A stretch of 6,551 bases of DNA, taken from contig DJXI01000029.1 of NCBI GenBank assembly GCA_002449695.1, forward strand, positions 1-6,551. The letters are read 5' to 3'. Shown in pieces: positions 1 through 5,868 of the stretch; position 1 is the stretch's first letter, and each line of letters begins with the position of its first letter. The stretch comes from Verrucomicrobia bacterium UBA7008. Lineage in GTDB: Bacteria > Verrucomicrobiota > Kiritimatiellia > RFP12 > UBA1067. The position numbers and the translations under genes were made by a program. The notes below the pieces were generated by a model. That model was not told the origin of the DNA, searched no databases, and was given only the letters and a program-made list of their open reading frames with translations.

Positions 1-58
1 CTCAAAAAATGGGTAAACTCCAGGCAAGTGCAATTAGATTTTTCAAAACCATGAAATT

Positions 59-134
<76 letters not shown>

Positions 135-152
135 ACAGTGCAGAAGGTTGAA

Positions 153-228
153 TGGTAGGAGCGCAGGGATTCGAACCCTGGACCCAGTGATTAAGAGTCA
201 CTTGCTCTACCAGCTGAGCTACGCTCCC
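153..228 (-). tRNA. tRNA-Lys (anticodon CTT)
   Basis: Decodes AAG lysine codons. The minus strand gives a 76-nt cloverleaf: acceptor GGGAGCG/CGCTCCT (first pair G-U), D arm GCTC/GAGC, anticodon stem AGTGA/TCACT around loop CTCTTAA (anticodon CTT), and T arm CAGGG-TTCGAAT-CCCTG. The discriminator is A and CCA is encoded. It is the middle gene of the Gly-Lys-Phe cluster, with spacers of 22 and 18 bases. A CTT isoacceptor suits a G+C-rich genome with many AAG codons; a TTT isoacceptor is not in this window. Confidence 0.97.
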
Positions 229-250
229 ATTCACCTGCTTTGGGAAACAG

Positions 251-326
251 TGGAGCGAGCTAAGGGACTCGAACCCTCGACAACCACCTTGGCAAGGTGG
301 CACTCTACCAACTGAGTTAAGCTCGC
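251..326 (-). tRNA. tRNA-Gly (anticodon GCC)
   Basis: Decodes GGC/GGT glycine codons. The minus-strand cloverleaf is 76 nt: a perfectly paired acceptor GCGAGCT/AGCTCGC, D arm ACTC/GAGT, anticodon stem CCACC/GGTGG around loop TTGCCAA (anticodon GCC), and T arm GAGGG-TTCGAGT-CCCTT with one G-U pair. The discriminator is U and CCA is encoded. It is the first gene of the cluster, starting about 27 bases downstream of the start site predicted from the promoter at 360-389. Confidence 0.97.
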
Positions 327-359
327 TTGTGCTTTGCTTTGTCACCCAAAACGAGACAT

Positions 360-389
360 AGTATATCACAATTCGGCGGCGCTTGACAA
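360..389 (-). promoter_or_regulatory. Sigma70-type extended -10 promoter for the tRNA cluster
   Basis: On the minus strand the -35 box is TTGTCA (384-389), followed by an 18-bp spacer and the -10 box TATACT (360-365). The -10 is preceded by TGA, giving an extended -10 (TGnTATACT). Transcription should start near 353 and run into tRNA-Gly. Upstream of the -35, minus-strand A and T runs at 395-412 fall at about -42 to -59, where an UP element for the RNA polymerase alpha subunit would sit. That combination is typical of strong stable-RNA promoters. The boxes are read directly from sequence; activity and start site are inferred. Confidence 0.75.
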
Positions 390-424
390 GGGGGTATTTT
401 GAAATTTTTTTTCGCGCGCCGGAC

Positions 425-453
425 TTGGCGCGGCGGACGGAATATGATACAAT
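425..453 (+). promoter_or_regulatory. Extended -10 promoter for the exported thioredoxin-like gene
   Basis: On the plus strand a -35-like TTGGCG (425-430) is followed by a 17-bp spacer and TACAAT (448-453). TGA precedes the -10, so this is also an extended -10. The predicted start of transcription is near 460, only about two bases before the ATG at 462. The T8 run at 405-412 lies in UP-element position for this promoter too. The -35 is a weaker match than the -10. A better-looking TTGACA at 383-388 has no suitable -10 at 16-18 bp. Confidence 0.55.
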
Positions 454-461
454 GCACGGAT

Positions 462-1217
462 ATGAAACGACAGATCATTCTTACGGCGGCCGCGCTGGCG
501 GCACTGACGGCAACGGCGAAGACATCGACGCCGCGTGGGTTCACGGACGATTTCGACGGCGCGCTCGCGCGGGCGAAGGCGGAAAACAAGACCGTCGTCG
601 CGGCATTCTCGGGCAGCGACTGGTGCGGCTGGTGCAAGCGGCTCGAAAAGGAAGTCTTCTCCAAGCGCGCGTTCCTTCAGGAGGCGACCAACCGCTACGT
701 GCTCGTCTACATCGACCAGCCCTCGGACGAATCGCTCCTCTCCGCACATGCGGCGAAGCAGAATCCGCAGCTGATCGAGAAGTACGACATCCAGGGCTTC
801 CCCACCGTGCTGCTGATGGACGGCGACGGCAAGGTTCTCGACAAGATGGGCTACGAGCGCGGCGGCCCGGAGAACTACCTGAAGCTCATCGAGTCGACGC
901 TCGCCGCGCTGCCGTACGTCGCGGAGTGGATCGAGCCGATGACGCAGCGTTTCGATGCCGTCTACAAGGAGCTGAACCGCGGCGGGAAAACGGCCCTGAA
1001 GCTGGACGGCGTGCGCCGGGCCGACGAGGTGAAGCCGCACTTCACGCGCGCAGCGGACGCGCTTGAAAAGCTGATCGCGGAAGAGCGCGCGAAGGACGTG
1101 CCCGCGCCGGTGAAGGCGAAGCGCGCGGTCCTGCTCGACGAACAGGCGGAGATCGTGCAGGAGTTCCGCAAGATCGCCGCCACGCCGTCCGAGGAGCTGC
1201 TGCGGCAGATGCGCTAG
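462..1217 (+). CDS. Exported thioredoxin-fold protein with WCGWC active site
   Basis: A 251-residue protein probably involved in thiol-disulfide exchange outside the cytoplasm. Residues 1-19 look like a Sec signal peptide: KR near the start, a hydrophobic Ala/Leu core, and cleavage after an ATA (A-x-A) motif. The thioredoxin domain spans about 25-150, with redox motif WCGWC at 54-58 followed by Lys-Arg, and the cis-proline loop GFPT at 112-115. Residues 151-251 are a charged, probably helical extension of unknown role. The motif resembles the Thioredoxin_7/DUF255-like exported thioredoxins rather than TrxA. I chose the ATG at 462 because the signal peptide begins there and the promoter -10 covers the in-frame ATG at 444; a TTG at 399 also lies in frame. 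No strong SD site precedes it. The gene stands alone on the plus strand and converges with the Rnf operon. Substrate is unknown; cytochrome or envelope protein maturation are possible roles. Confidence 0.85.
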   Translation: MKRQIILTAAALAALTATAKTSTPRGFTDDFDGALARAKAENKTVVAAFSGSDWCGWCKRLEKEVFSKRAFLQEATNRYVLVYIDQPSDESLLSAHAAKQNPQLIEKYDIQGFPTVLLMDGDGKVLDKMGYERGGPENYLKLIESTLAALPYVAEWIEPMTQRFDAVYKELNRGGKTALKLDGVRRADEVKPHFTRAADALEKLIAEERAKDVPAPVKAKRAVLLDEQAEIVQEFRKIAATPSEELLRQMR

Positions 1218-1227
1218 GTCCGGCGGG

Positions 1228-2013
1228 CTACCGGAAGAGCGTATAGCCGACGAGCCCGACCCATTCCTTGACCGCAATGCTGTTGCGTGCGAGCGCGTCG
1301 GCCGTCGGCAGGAAGTCCCTGAACCGCCACGCGGCCTCGGCGACCATCGTCATCTCGAAATCGGCGGCGACCGGCGTCACCTTGAGCCCCGCGCGCTCGA
1401 ACAGCATCCGCGAACGCCGCATGTGCCACGCGCTCGTGACGAGCGCAACGTGCGTGACGCCGCTCGCGGCGATCATCTGCGCCTCATCCTCCGTGATGCG
1501 CGCGTCGGGGAACGAGACGAACACCCCTTCCGGCACACCGCACTCGACCATGAACGGCACCGTGCTCGTCGCGACGCCGCCGCCCGAGACGGAAATGCGC
1601 ACCGCCTCCCTCCCCGCGTCCGTCATCGCCTTCCAGAGCTTCACGCCCTGCCAGACGCGGTCCGCGTTGGCGTTCATGTCGTAGGCGCCGCACCGCTCGT
1701 GGTGCGCCATGCCGCCGCCGAGGACGCAGATCATCTCCGCATCCGGCACCGTTTCGATCGTGCCGCAGGCGACGGCGGGCGACGACGGCAGGAATTCCCT
1801 TTCGAGCGGCGGGCCGATGAGCCGCGTCACCGCGCCCGTCGAAAAGAAGTAGAGCGCCGCGACGGCCGCGCCGCCGCAGATCCACGCGAGACGCCGCCAC
1901 CGCCGCAGCGCCGCGACGGCCGCGAGCGCGAGCAGGACGAAGACGAGACCCAGCGGGCTCAGGAAGAAGCCCACGAACTTGTTGACGCAGTAGACGATGA
2001 GTGAAGCGATCAT
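1228..2013 (-). CDS. ElyC/YdcF-like DUF218 membrane protein
   Basis: A 261-residue protein of the DUF218 (ElyC/SanA/YdcF) family, whose E. coli member ElyC affects envelope (lipid II) metabolism. Two hydrophobic segments at about 14-36 and 42-59 would anchor it in the inner membrane. The N-terminal FFLSPLG (16-22) resembles the start of ElyC-type proteins. The DUF218 core begins with VLGGGM (97-102), then SGGGVATST (143-151), a TEDEA segment (174-178), VTSAWHMRRS (192-201) and RAGLKVTPVAADF (207-219). The longer reading back to 2085 is rejected: the ATG at 2013 lies one base after the TGA of the upstream gene (TGATATG), which points to translational coupling, and there is no clear SD. It is the last gene of the Rnf-led operon, and its stop is 10 bases from that of the convergent thioredoxin-like gene. 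The family assignment is firm; the biochemical activity is not known from sequence. Confidence 0.88.
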   Translation of the reverse strand: MIASLIVYCVNKFVGFFLSPLGLVFVLLALAAVAALRRWRRLAWICGGAAVAALYFFSTGAVTRLIGPPLEREFLPSSPAVACGTIETVPDAEMICVLGGGMAHHERCGAYDMNANADRVWQGVKLWKAMTDAGREAVRISVSGGGVATSTVPFMVECGVPEGVFVSFPDARITEDEAQMIAASGVTHVALVTSAWHMRRSRMLFERAGLKVTPVAADFEMTMVAEAAWRFRDFLPTADALARNSIAVKEWVGLVGYTLFR

Positions 2014-2014
2014 A

Positions 2015-2953
2015 TCAGCGGATTTGACAGGAAAGGAACGGGTCGCGCGCCGCGACGTCGGTGCCGCGGCTCCAGGCGAAGACAATCTGCTCGGCCGCGG
2101 CGCGGTCGGCGGCGGTGAGCGGCGTCGCGTACGCCGGCACGAGCGCTGTCGGCCCGACGACGCCCGCCGGCGGATAGAGGAGCACGTCCGCGCCCGCGCG
2201 CCGGTCGGCGAGGATCGCGTTCTCGCGCGCGTCGCGGCCGAGAATCACGCTCGCGCCGCCCGGCAGGCGGAAGCGCCGCCCGACGTTCAGGAGCCGCACG
2301 AGCCGCAGGTCGTCGAGCCCTTCATGCTCCATCAGGTCGCGCAGCTTGCGGCCGTACGCCTCTTCGGTCAGCTTGCAGCCGCCCGCGGGCGAGGGATAGT
2401 CGACGAGCCCGTAGTGCGCGGCGAGCGCGATCTGCGGCTCGCGGCGGCGGCCCGACAGCGCCAGCAGCTTCGTGCGGTCGAGGAGCCCCTCCGTCTCGGG
2501 GATCGTCGGTTCGAGGAGCTGCGCCGAAAGCGGGCGCACGAGCCGCCCCTTCAGGCCCGAATCCTTCTCCACGACGCCGAGCGACTGGCGGTTCTGGCTC
2601 ATCGGCCGCTGGTTCAGCACTTCGCCGGTGGAGACAAAATCGAATCCCCGCTCCCGCATCAGCTCGCCCGCGCGTCGGATCATCGTCGCGTGGCAGTCGA
2701 TGCAGGGGTTCATCGCGCCGCCGAAACCGTGCGGCGGATGTTTGATGAGCGCGATCTCGTCGGCCGTGAAATCGACGACGTGCAGCTTCAGCCGAAGCTG
2801 TTCCGCCGCCTGGCGCGCCGACGCCGCGCTGAAAAACGGCGTCTCGAAGCAGACGCCCTCCATGTACGCGCCCGCGTCGCGCAGCACGCACACGCCGAGG
2901 CGCGAATCGAGCCCGCCGCTGATGAGCGCGAGGCCCCTGGGCTGACGGTCCAT
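2015..2953 (-). CDS. PP-loop ATPase, probable Fe-S tRNA-thiolation enzyme (MnmA/ThiI/TtuA-like)
   Basis: A 312-residue cytoplasmic protein. The PP-loop SGGLDS (12-17) marks an ATP-pyrophosphatase that adenylates its substrate, as in MnmA, ThiI and TtuA, which put sulfur into tRNA. A CxxC in NPCIDCH (C84, C87) and a distant Cys in GGC (C193) form the three-cysteine pattern that binds a [4Fe-4S] cluster in O2-sensitive tRNA thiolases. STGEVLNQRPMSQ (108-120) is a further conserved-looking block. The C-terminal part (about 197-255) carries NVGRRFRL and ILGRDARENAIL, which look like an added RNA- or substrate-binding domain. Such proteins are often labelled as 2-thiouridylate methyltransferase or ThiI-like. 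The length is shorter than MnmA or full ThiI, and no THUMP domain is evident. The ATG is 9 bases after the rnfG stop, so the gene is most likely in the Rnf operon. The target nucleoside is unknown; thiolation is inferred from family features. Confidence 0.8.
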   Translation of the reverse strand: MDRQPRGLALISGGLDSRLGVCVLRDAGAYMEGVCFETPFFSAASARQAAEQLRLKLHVVDFTADEIALIKHPPHGFGGAMNPCIDCHATMIRRAGELMRERGFDFVSTGEVLNQRPMSQNRQSLGVVEKDSGLKGRLVRPLSAQLLEPTIPETEGLLDRTKLLALSGRRREPQIALAAHYGLVDYPSPAGGCKLTEEAYGRKLRDLMEHEGLDDLRLVRLLNVGRRFRLPGGASVILGRDARENAILADRRAGADVLLYPPAGVVGPTALVPAYATPLTAADRAAAEQIVFAWSRGTDVAARDPFLSCQIR

Positions 2954-2962
2954 CGCGCGCGC

Positions 2963-3481
2963 CTACCGGAGTTTCGCCGCCGCCGCCGCGATCGCGCGGC
3001 AGACGGCGCGCGAGGTGATCGTCGCGGCGGTGATCGCCTCGATCTCGCCGCCGTCCTTCTTCACCTTCAGCGTCGTGGCGTCCCTGCCGCCGAACTGCGT
3101 CTGGAACTCGGGCGTGTTGAGCTTCATGCCGAGGCCGGGCGTTTCCGCCGCCGCGAGCGTCTTGTAGCAGACGACCGTCTTCCGGTCCGCCTGGAAGCCG
3201 ACCATCAGCACGACATCGCCGCCGTAGCCGCCCGCGTCCGCGCCCGTCACGGCGTAGCCGACGATTGCGCCGTCCGCCGACTTGCCGACGAACACGCCGC
3301 CGTCCGTCTCCGCCACGTCGGCGACGCCGGCCGGCATCACCGCGCGCGCGGCGTCGACCGTCTTCTGGACGAGCATCGCCGCGATCGGCTCCTTCGTGAT
3401 CGTGTTGACGTAGGCGAGCACCGCCGCGCAGACGCCCGCGATGACCGTCAGGCTCACCACCAGACCAATGATCTTCTTCAT
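2963..3481 (-). CDS. rnfG: Rnf complex FMN-binding subunit RnfG
   Basis: A 172-residue subunit of the Rnf ferredoxin:NAD+ oxidoreductase, anchored by one N-terminal helix (about 4-27) with the FMN-binding domain on the outer face of the inner membrane. Visible family marks are AETPGLG (112-118) and the flavinylation motif TAATITS (151-157), where Thr154 should carry FMN through a phosphoester bond. The usual glycine of S/T-G-A-T is alanine here and the usual upstream Asp is Glu148. The ATG at 3481 is chosen because GGAGG (3490-3494) sits 8 bases upstream; an in-frame TTG at 3496 would place the SD inside the gene. It starts one base after the rnfD stop. A slightly short but complete RnfG. A flavin transferase (ApbE) is needed for flavinylation but is not in this window. 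Confidence 0.93.
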   Translation of the reverse strand: MKKIIGLVVSLTVIAGVCAAVLAYVNTITKEPIAAMLVQKTVDAARAVMPAGVADVAETDGGVFVGKSADGAIVGYAVTGADAGGYGGDVVLMVGFQADRKTVVCYKTLAAAETPGLGMKLNTPEFQTQFGGRDATTLKVKKDGGEIEAITAATITSRAVCRAIAAAAAKLR

Positions 3482-3482
3482 C

Positions 3483-4427
3483 TTACTTTCCTCCAAACGG
3501 CTTCGGCTGCGTCCAGCGGTTGATGAGCGGCGTGACCGCGTTCATGATGAGAATCGCGAAGCTGCATCCTTCGGGGTACGAGCCGAAATGGCGGATGAGC
3601 ATGCAGAGGAGGCCGCAGCCCGCGCCGAAGATGAGCTTGCCCTTCGCGGTCGTCGGCGAGGTCACGTAGTCCGTCGCCATGAAGAACGCGCCGATCATCA
3701 CGCCGCCCGTCAGGATCTCGACGTGCGCCGGGGCGCGGCCCGTCACGAGCGCGTAGACGGCGACCGTCGCGAGGAACGCGGCCGGGATGTGCCACGTGAT
3801 CACCTTGCGCCACAGGAGATACGCCGCGCCGAGCGCGAGCGCGAGCGCCGAGACTTCGCCGATGCAGCCGGGCATGTTGCCGATGAGCAGGTTCCACGTC
3901 GACGGCACGTCGGCGAGGGCGCCCGCCTTGACGGCCGCGAGCGGCGTCGCGCACGTGACCGCGTCCACGTTCGGGCGCGGCGCGAGCCACGTCGTCATCG
4001 GGCCCGTGAACGAGATGAGCATGAACGCGCGCGCGGCGAGCGCGGGGTTGAACGGGTTCATGCCGAGCCCGCCGAACACCTGCTTCGCGACCGCGATGGC
4101 GAAGACCGAGCCGACGACCGCCATCCAGAGCGGCAGCCCCGCCGGCAGGTTGAGCGCGAGGAGCAAGCCCGTCAGCACGGCCGAGAGATCGCCGATGGAC
4201 GACTCGCGCTTCATCGCGAGGCGGCAGAGCGCTTCGGTGACGACGCACGTCGAGACGCACACGAGGATCGTCCAGACGGCCGGCAGGCCGAAGTACCAGA
4301 TGCCCATCGCCGTCGTCGGCAGCAGCGCGAGGATGACGTCCAGCATGATGCGCGAGACGGAGATGCGCGCGTGCGCATGCGGGCTGGAGCTGAGGATGTA
4401 GTGATCGCCAAGTTCTTTCGGTTTCAT
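3483..4427 (-). CDS. rnfD: Rnf complex integral membrane flavoprotein RnfD
   Basis: A 314-residue polytopic membrane subunit of the Rnf complex, of the RnfD/NqrB family, usual length about 300-350. Characteristic blocks are SSSPHAHARISVSRIM (13-28), GGLGMNPFNPALAARAF (119-135), the covalent FMN site VTCATPL (157-163, Thr161 as acceptor), FFMATDYVTSPTT (248-260) and GSYPEGCSFAILIMN (282-296). Several strongly hydrophobic stretches between these blocks are the membrane helices. The ATG has a good SD, GGAGG at 4437-4441, 9 bases away, located inside the end of rnfC. The gene begins one base after the rnfC stop. RnfD is part of the membrane path linked to Na+ or H+ translocation; which ion cannot be read from this sequence. 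Confidence 0.96.
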   Translation of the reverse strand: MKPKELGDHYILSSSPHAHARISVSRIMLDVILALLPTTAMGIWYFGLPAVWTILVCVSTCVVTEALCRLAMKRESSIGDLSAVLTGLLLALNLPAGLPLWMAVVGSVFAIAVAKQVFGGLGMNPFNPALAARAFMLISFTGPMTTWLAPRPNVDAVTCATPLAAVKAGALADVPSTWNLLIGNMPGCIGEVSALALALGAAYLLWRKVITWHIPAAFLATVAVYALVTGRAPAHVEILTGGVMIGAFFMATDYVTSPTTAKGKLIFGAGCGLLCMLIRHFGSYPEGCSFAILIMNAVTPLINRWTQPKPFGGK

Positions 4428-4428
4428 G

Positions 4429-5853
4429 TTACTTCGCCTCCTTCCGGGCTTCCGCCGCCTTCTTCTCCTCCTCGGCGGCCTTGGCCTTCGCCGCCGCCGC
4501 GCGCTCCGCCGCCTGGCGGGCGCGGATGGATGCCTTCGCCTTGCGGCAGAACTGGGTGATCGTCCGGTACGACGGGCAGCTGAAGCTGCACGCGCCGCAT
4601 TCGATGCACGTCATCACGTGCAGCGCCTCGGCCGCCGCCACGTCGTTCGCCTCGACCGCCTTCGAGATTTCGGCGGCGTTGAGGTTCATCGGGCACGCGC
4701 GCACGCACCGGCCGCAGTTGATGCACGCGCCCGACGCATACTGGAAGACGCGCCGCCGCGTCAGGAAGAGAAGCCCCGACGTCGTCTTCGTCGTCGCGAT
4801 GTCGAGGTTCGGCACCGCAAAGCCCATCATCGTGCCGCCGGAGATCACCTTCGCCGCCGGCTCCTTCAGGCCGCCGCAGAACGCGAGCAGGTCCGCGTAC
4901 TTGGTGCCGCACGGCGCGAGGATGTTCTTCGGGTTCGCGACCGCGTCGCCCGAGACGGTCGTCACGCGCTCCAGAAGCGGCTCGCCCTTCTCCACCGCGT
5001 CGGCGATCGCCGCGACCGTGCCGACGTTCTCCACGACGCAGCCGACGTCGATCGGCAGCGCGGGCGGCTCCGGCACCGTGCGGCCGACCGTCGCGTAGAT
5101 CTGGTGCTTTTCGCTGCCCTGCGGGTAGAGGACCGGCAGCACGACGATCTCGACGTTGCCGTCGATGTCCGCGAAGGCGCGCTCCATCGCCGCGATCGCC
5201 TCGGGCTTGTTCGCCTCGATGGCGATGCGCACGGCCGGGCCGCCGAGGATCCTGCGCATGATCTCCACGCCGACGCGGATGCGGTCGGCGCGCTCGAGCA
5301 TCACGCGGAAGTCGGCGGTGAGGTACGGTTCGCACTCCGCGCCGTTGAGGATCAGGTATTCGCAGCGCTTGCCGGGCGGCGGATTCAGCTTGACCGCGCT
5401 CGGGAAGCCCGCGCCGCCCATGCCGCAGATGCCCGCCTCCTCCACGCGCCTGAGGAGCTCCTCGCGCGCGGCCGTCTTCCAGTCCAGCGGCGGCAGGGCG
5501 ACGGCCGCCGGCTCCGCGCCTTCCGGCGGCGGGACCGTCGTATCGAGAATCACCGCGTCCGCGAGGCCGCCCGCGGGGCCGGGGCGCTTCTCGACGGCCT
5601 TCACCTTGCCGTCCGCGCTCGCGCGTACGCACACCGAGATGAAGCCGTTCTTCTCGCCGATCAGCTGGCCGCGCCGCACGAAGTCGCCGGGCTTGACGAG
5701 GCACTTCGCCGGTGCGCCGAGGTGCTGGCTCATCGAAATGACGAGCTCGCCGGGCAGCGGCAGGCGCTCGATCTGCTCCGCGCGCGCCAGCTCCTTGTTG
5801 TAGTCGGGATGCACCCCGCCCTTGAACTTGAATGGACTGTTGACTGTCTTCAT
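4429..5853 (-). CDS. rnfC: Rnf complex NADH/FMN and Fe-S subunit RnfC
   Basis: A 474-residue peripheral subunit where NAD(H) reacts. The N-terminal part begins with FKGGVHP (10-16) and includes a biotinyl/lipoyl-like fold region (about 45-90), as in the RnfC family. The Rossmann-like NADH/FMN domain, homologous to NuoF, shows GMGGAGFP (144-151) and NGAECEPYLTADFRVM (170-185). Two [4Fe-4S] motifs follow: C377-x2-C380-x2-C383-x3-C387-Pro and C416-x2-C419-x2-C422-x3-C426-Pro. Residues 440-474 form an Ala/Lys/Glu/Arg-rich helical tail, recalling in short form the alanine-rich tail of enterobacterial RsxC. The ATG at 5853 has an AGGGAG-type SD about 8 bases upstream, and the gene follows rnfB after 15 bases. 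The same reading frame is complete, with no frameshift or missing ligand. Confidence 0.97.
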   Translation of the reverse strand: MKTVNSPFKFKGGVHPDYNKELARAEQIERLPLPGELVISMSQHLGAPAKCLVKPGDFVRRGQLIGEKNGFISVCVRASADGKVKAVEKRPGPAGGLADAVILDTTVPPPEGAEPAAVALPPLDWKTAAREELLRRVEEAGICGMGGAGFPSAVKLNPPPGKRCEYLILNGAECEPYLTADFRVMLERADRIRVGVEIMRRILGGPAVRIAIEANKPEAIAAMERAFADIDGNVEIVVLPVLYPQGSEKHQIYATVGRTVPEPPALPIDVGCVVENVGTVAAIADAVEKGEPLLERVTTVSGDAVANPKNILAPCGTKYADLLAFCGGLKEPAAKVISGGTMMGFAVPNLDIATTKTTSGLLFLTRRRVFQYASGACINCGRCVRACPMNLNAAEISKAVEANDVAAAEALHVMTCIECGACSFSCPSYRTITQFCRKAKASIRARQAAERAAAAKAKAAEEEKKAAEARKEAK

Positions 5854-5868
5854 AAATCGCTCCCTTCC

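Noticed and set aside
1..58. Possible terminator for the tRNA transcript (minus-strand T6 at 4-9 and a TTTCA/TGAAA pairing near 40-56)
   Set aside because: The T-run is preceded only by a 3-bp TGG/CCA stem, and the other stem is A/T-only and not followed by a T-run. The true terminator may lie left of base 1.
383..388. Perfect TTGACA on the plus strand as the -35 of the thioredoxin-like gene
   Set aside because: The bases 16-18 bp downstream are only a T-run with no -10. It overlaps, as part of the palindrome CTTGACAAG, the -35 of the leftward tRNA promoter, which explains it.
1219..1235. TCCGG-7-CCGGA inverted repeat between the converging stop codons as a bidirectional terminator
   Set aside because: The stem is only 5 bp and no T-run follows on either strand; such short repeats arise by chance in G+C-rich DNA.
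366..1277. Minus-strand frame of 303 codons opposite the thioredoxin-like gene
   Set aside because: It overlaps the tRNA promoter and the coding sequence with a WCGWC motif and signal peptide; its own product has no recognisable features.
1997..3523. Very long plus-strand open frame (508 codons) opposite the ElyC-like, PP-loop and rnfG genes
   Set aside because: Extremely rich in Arg, Ala, Asp and His, with no domain, no SD, and it runs antisense to three recognised genes. It is a by-product of G+C-rich codon use.
3441..4559. Plus-strand open frame of 372 codons opposite rnfD
   Set aside because: Low-complexity Arg/Asp/Glu/His composition and fully antisense to a well-supported rnfD; no sign of a real gene.
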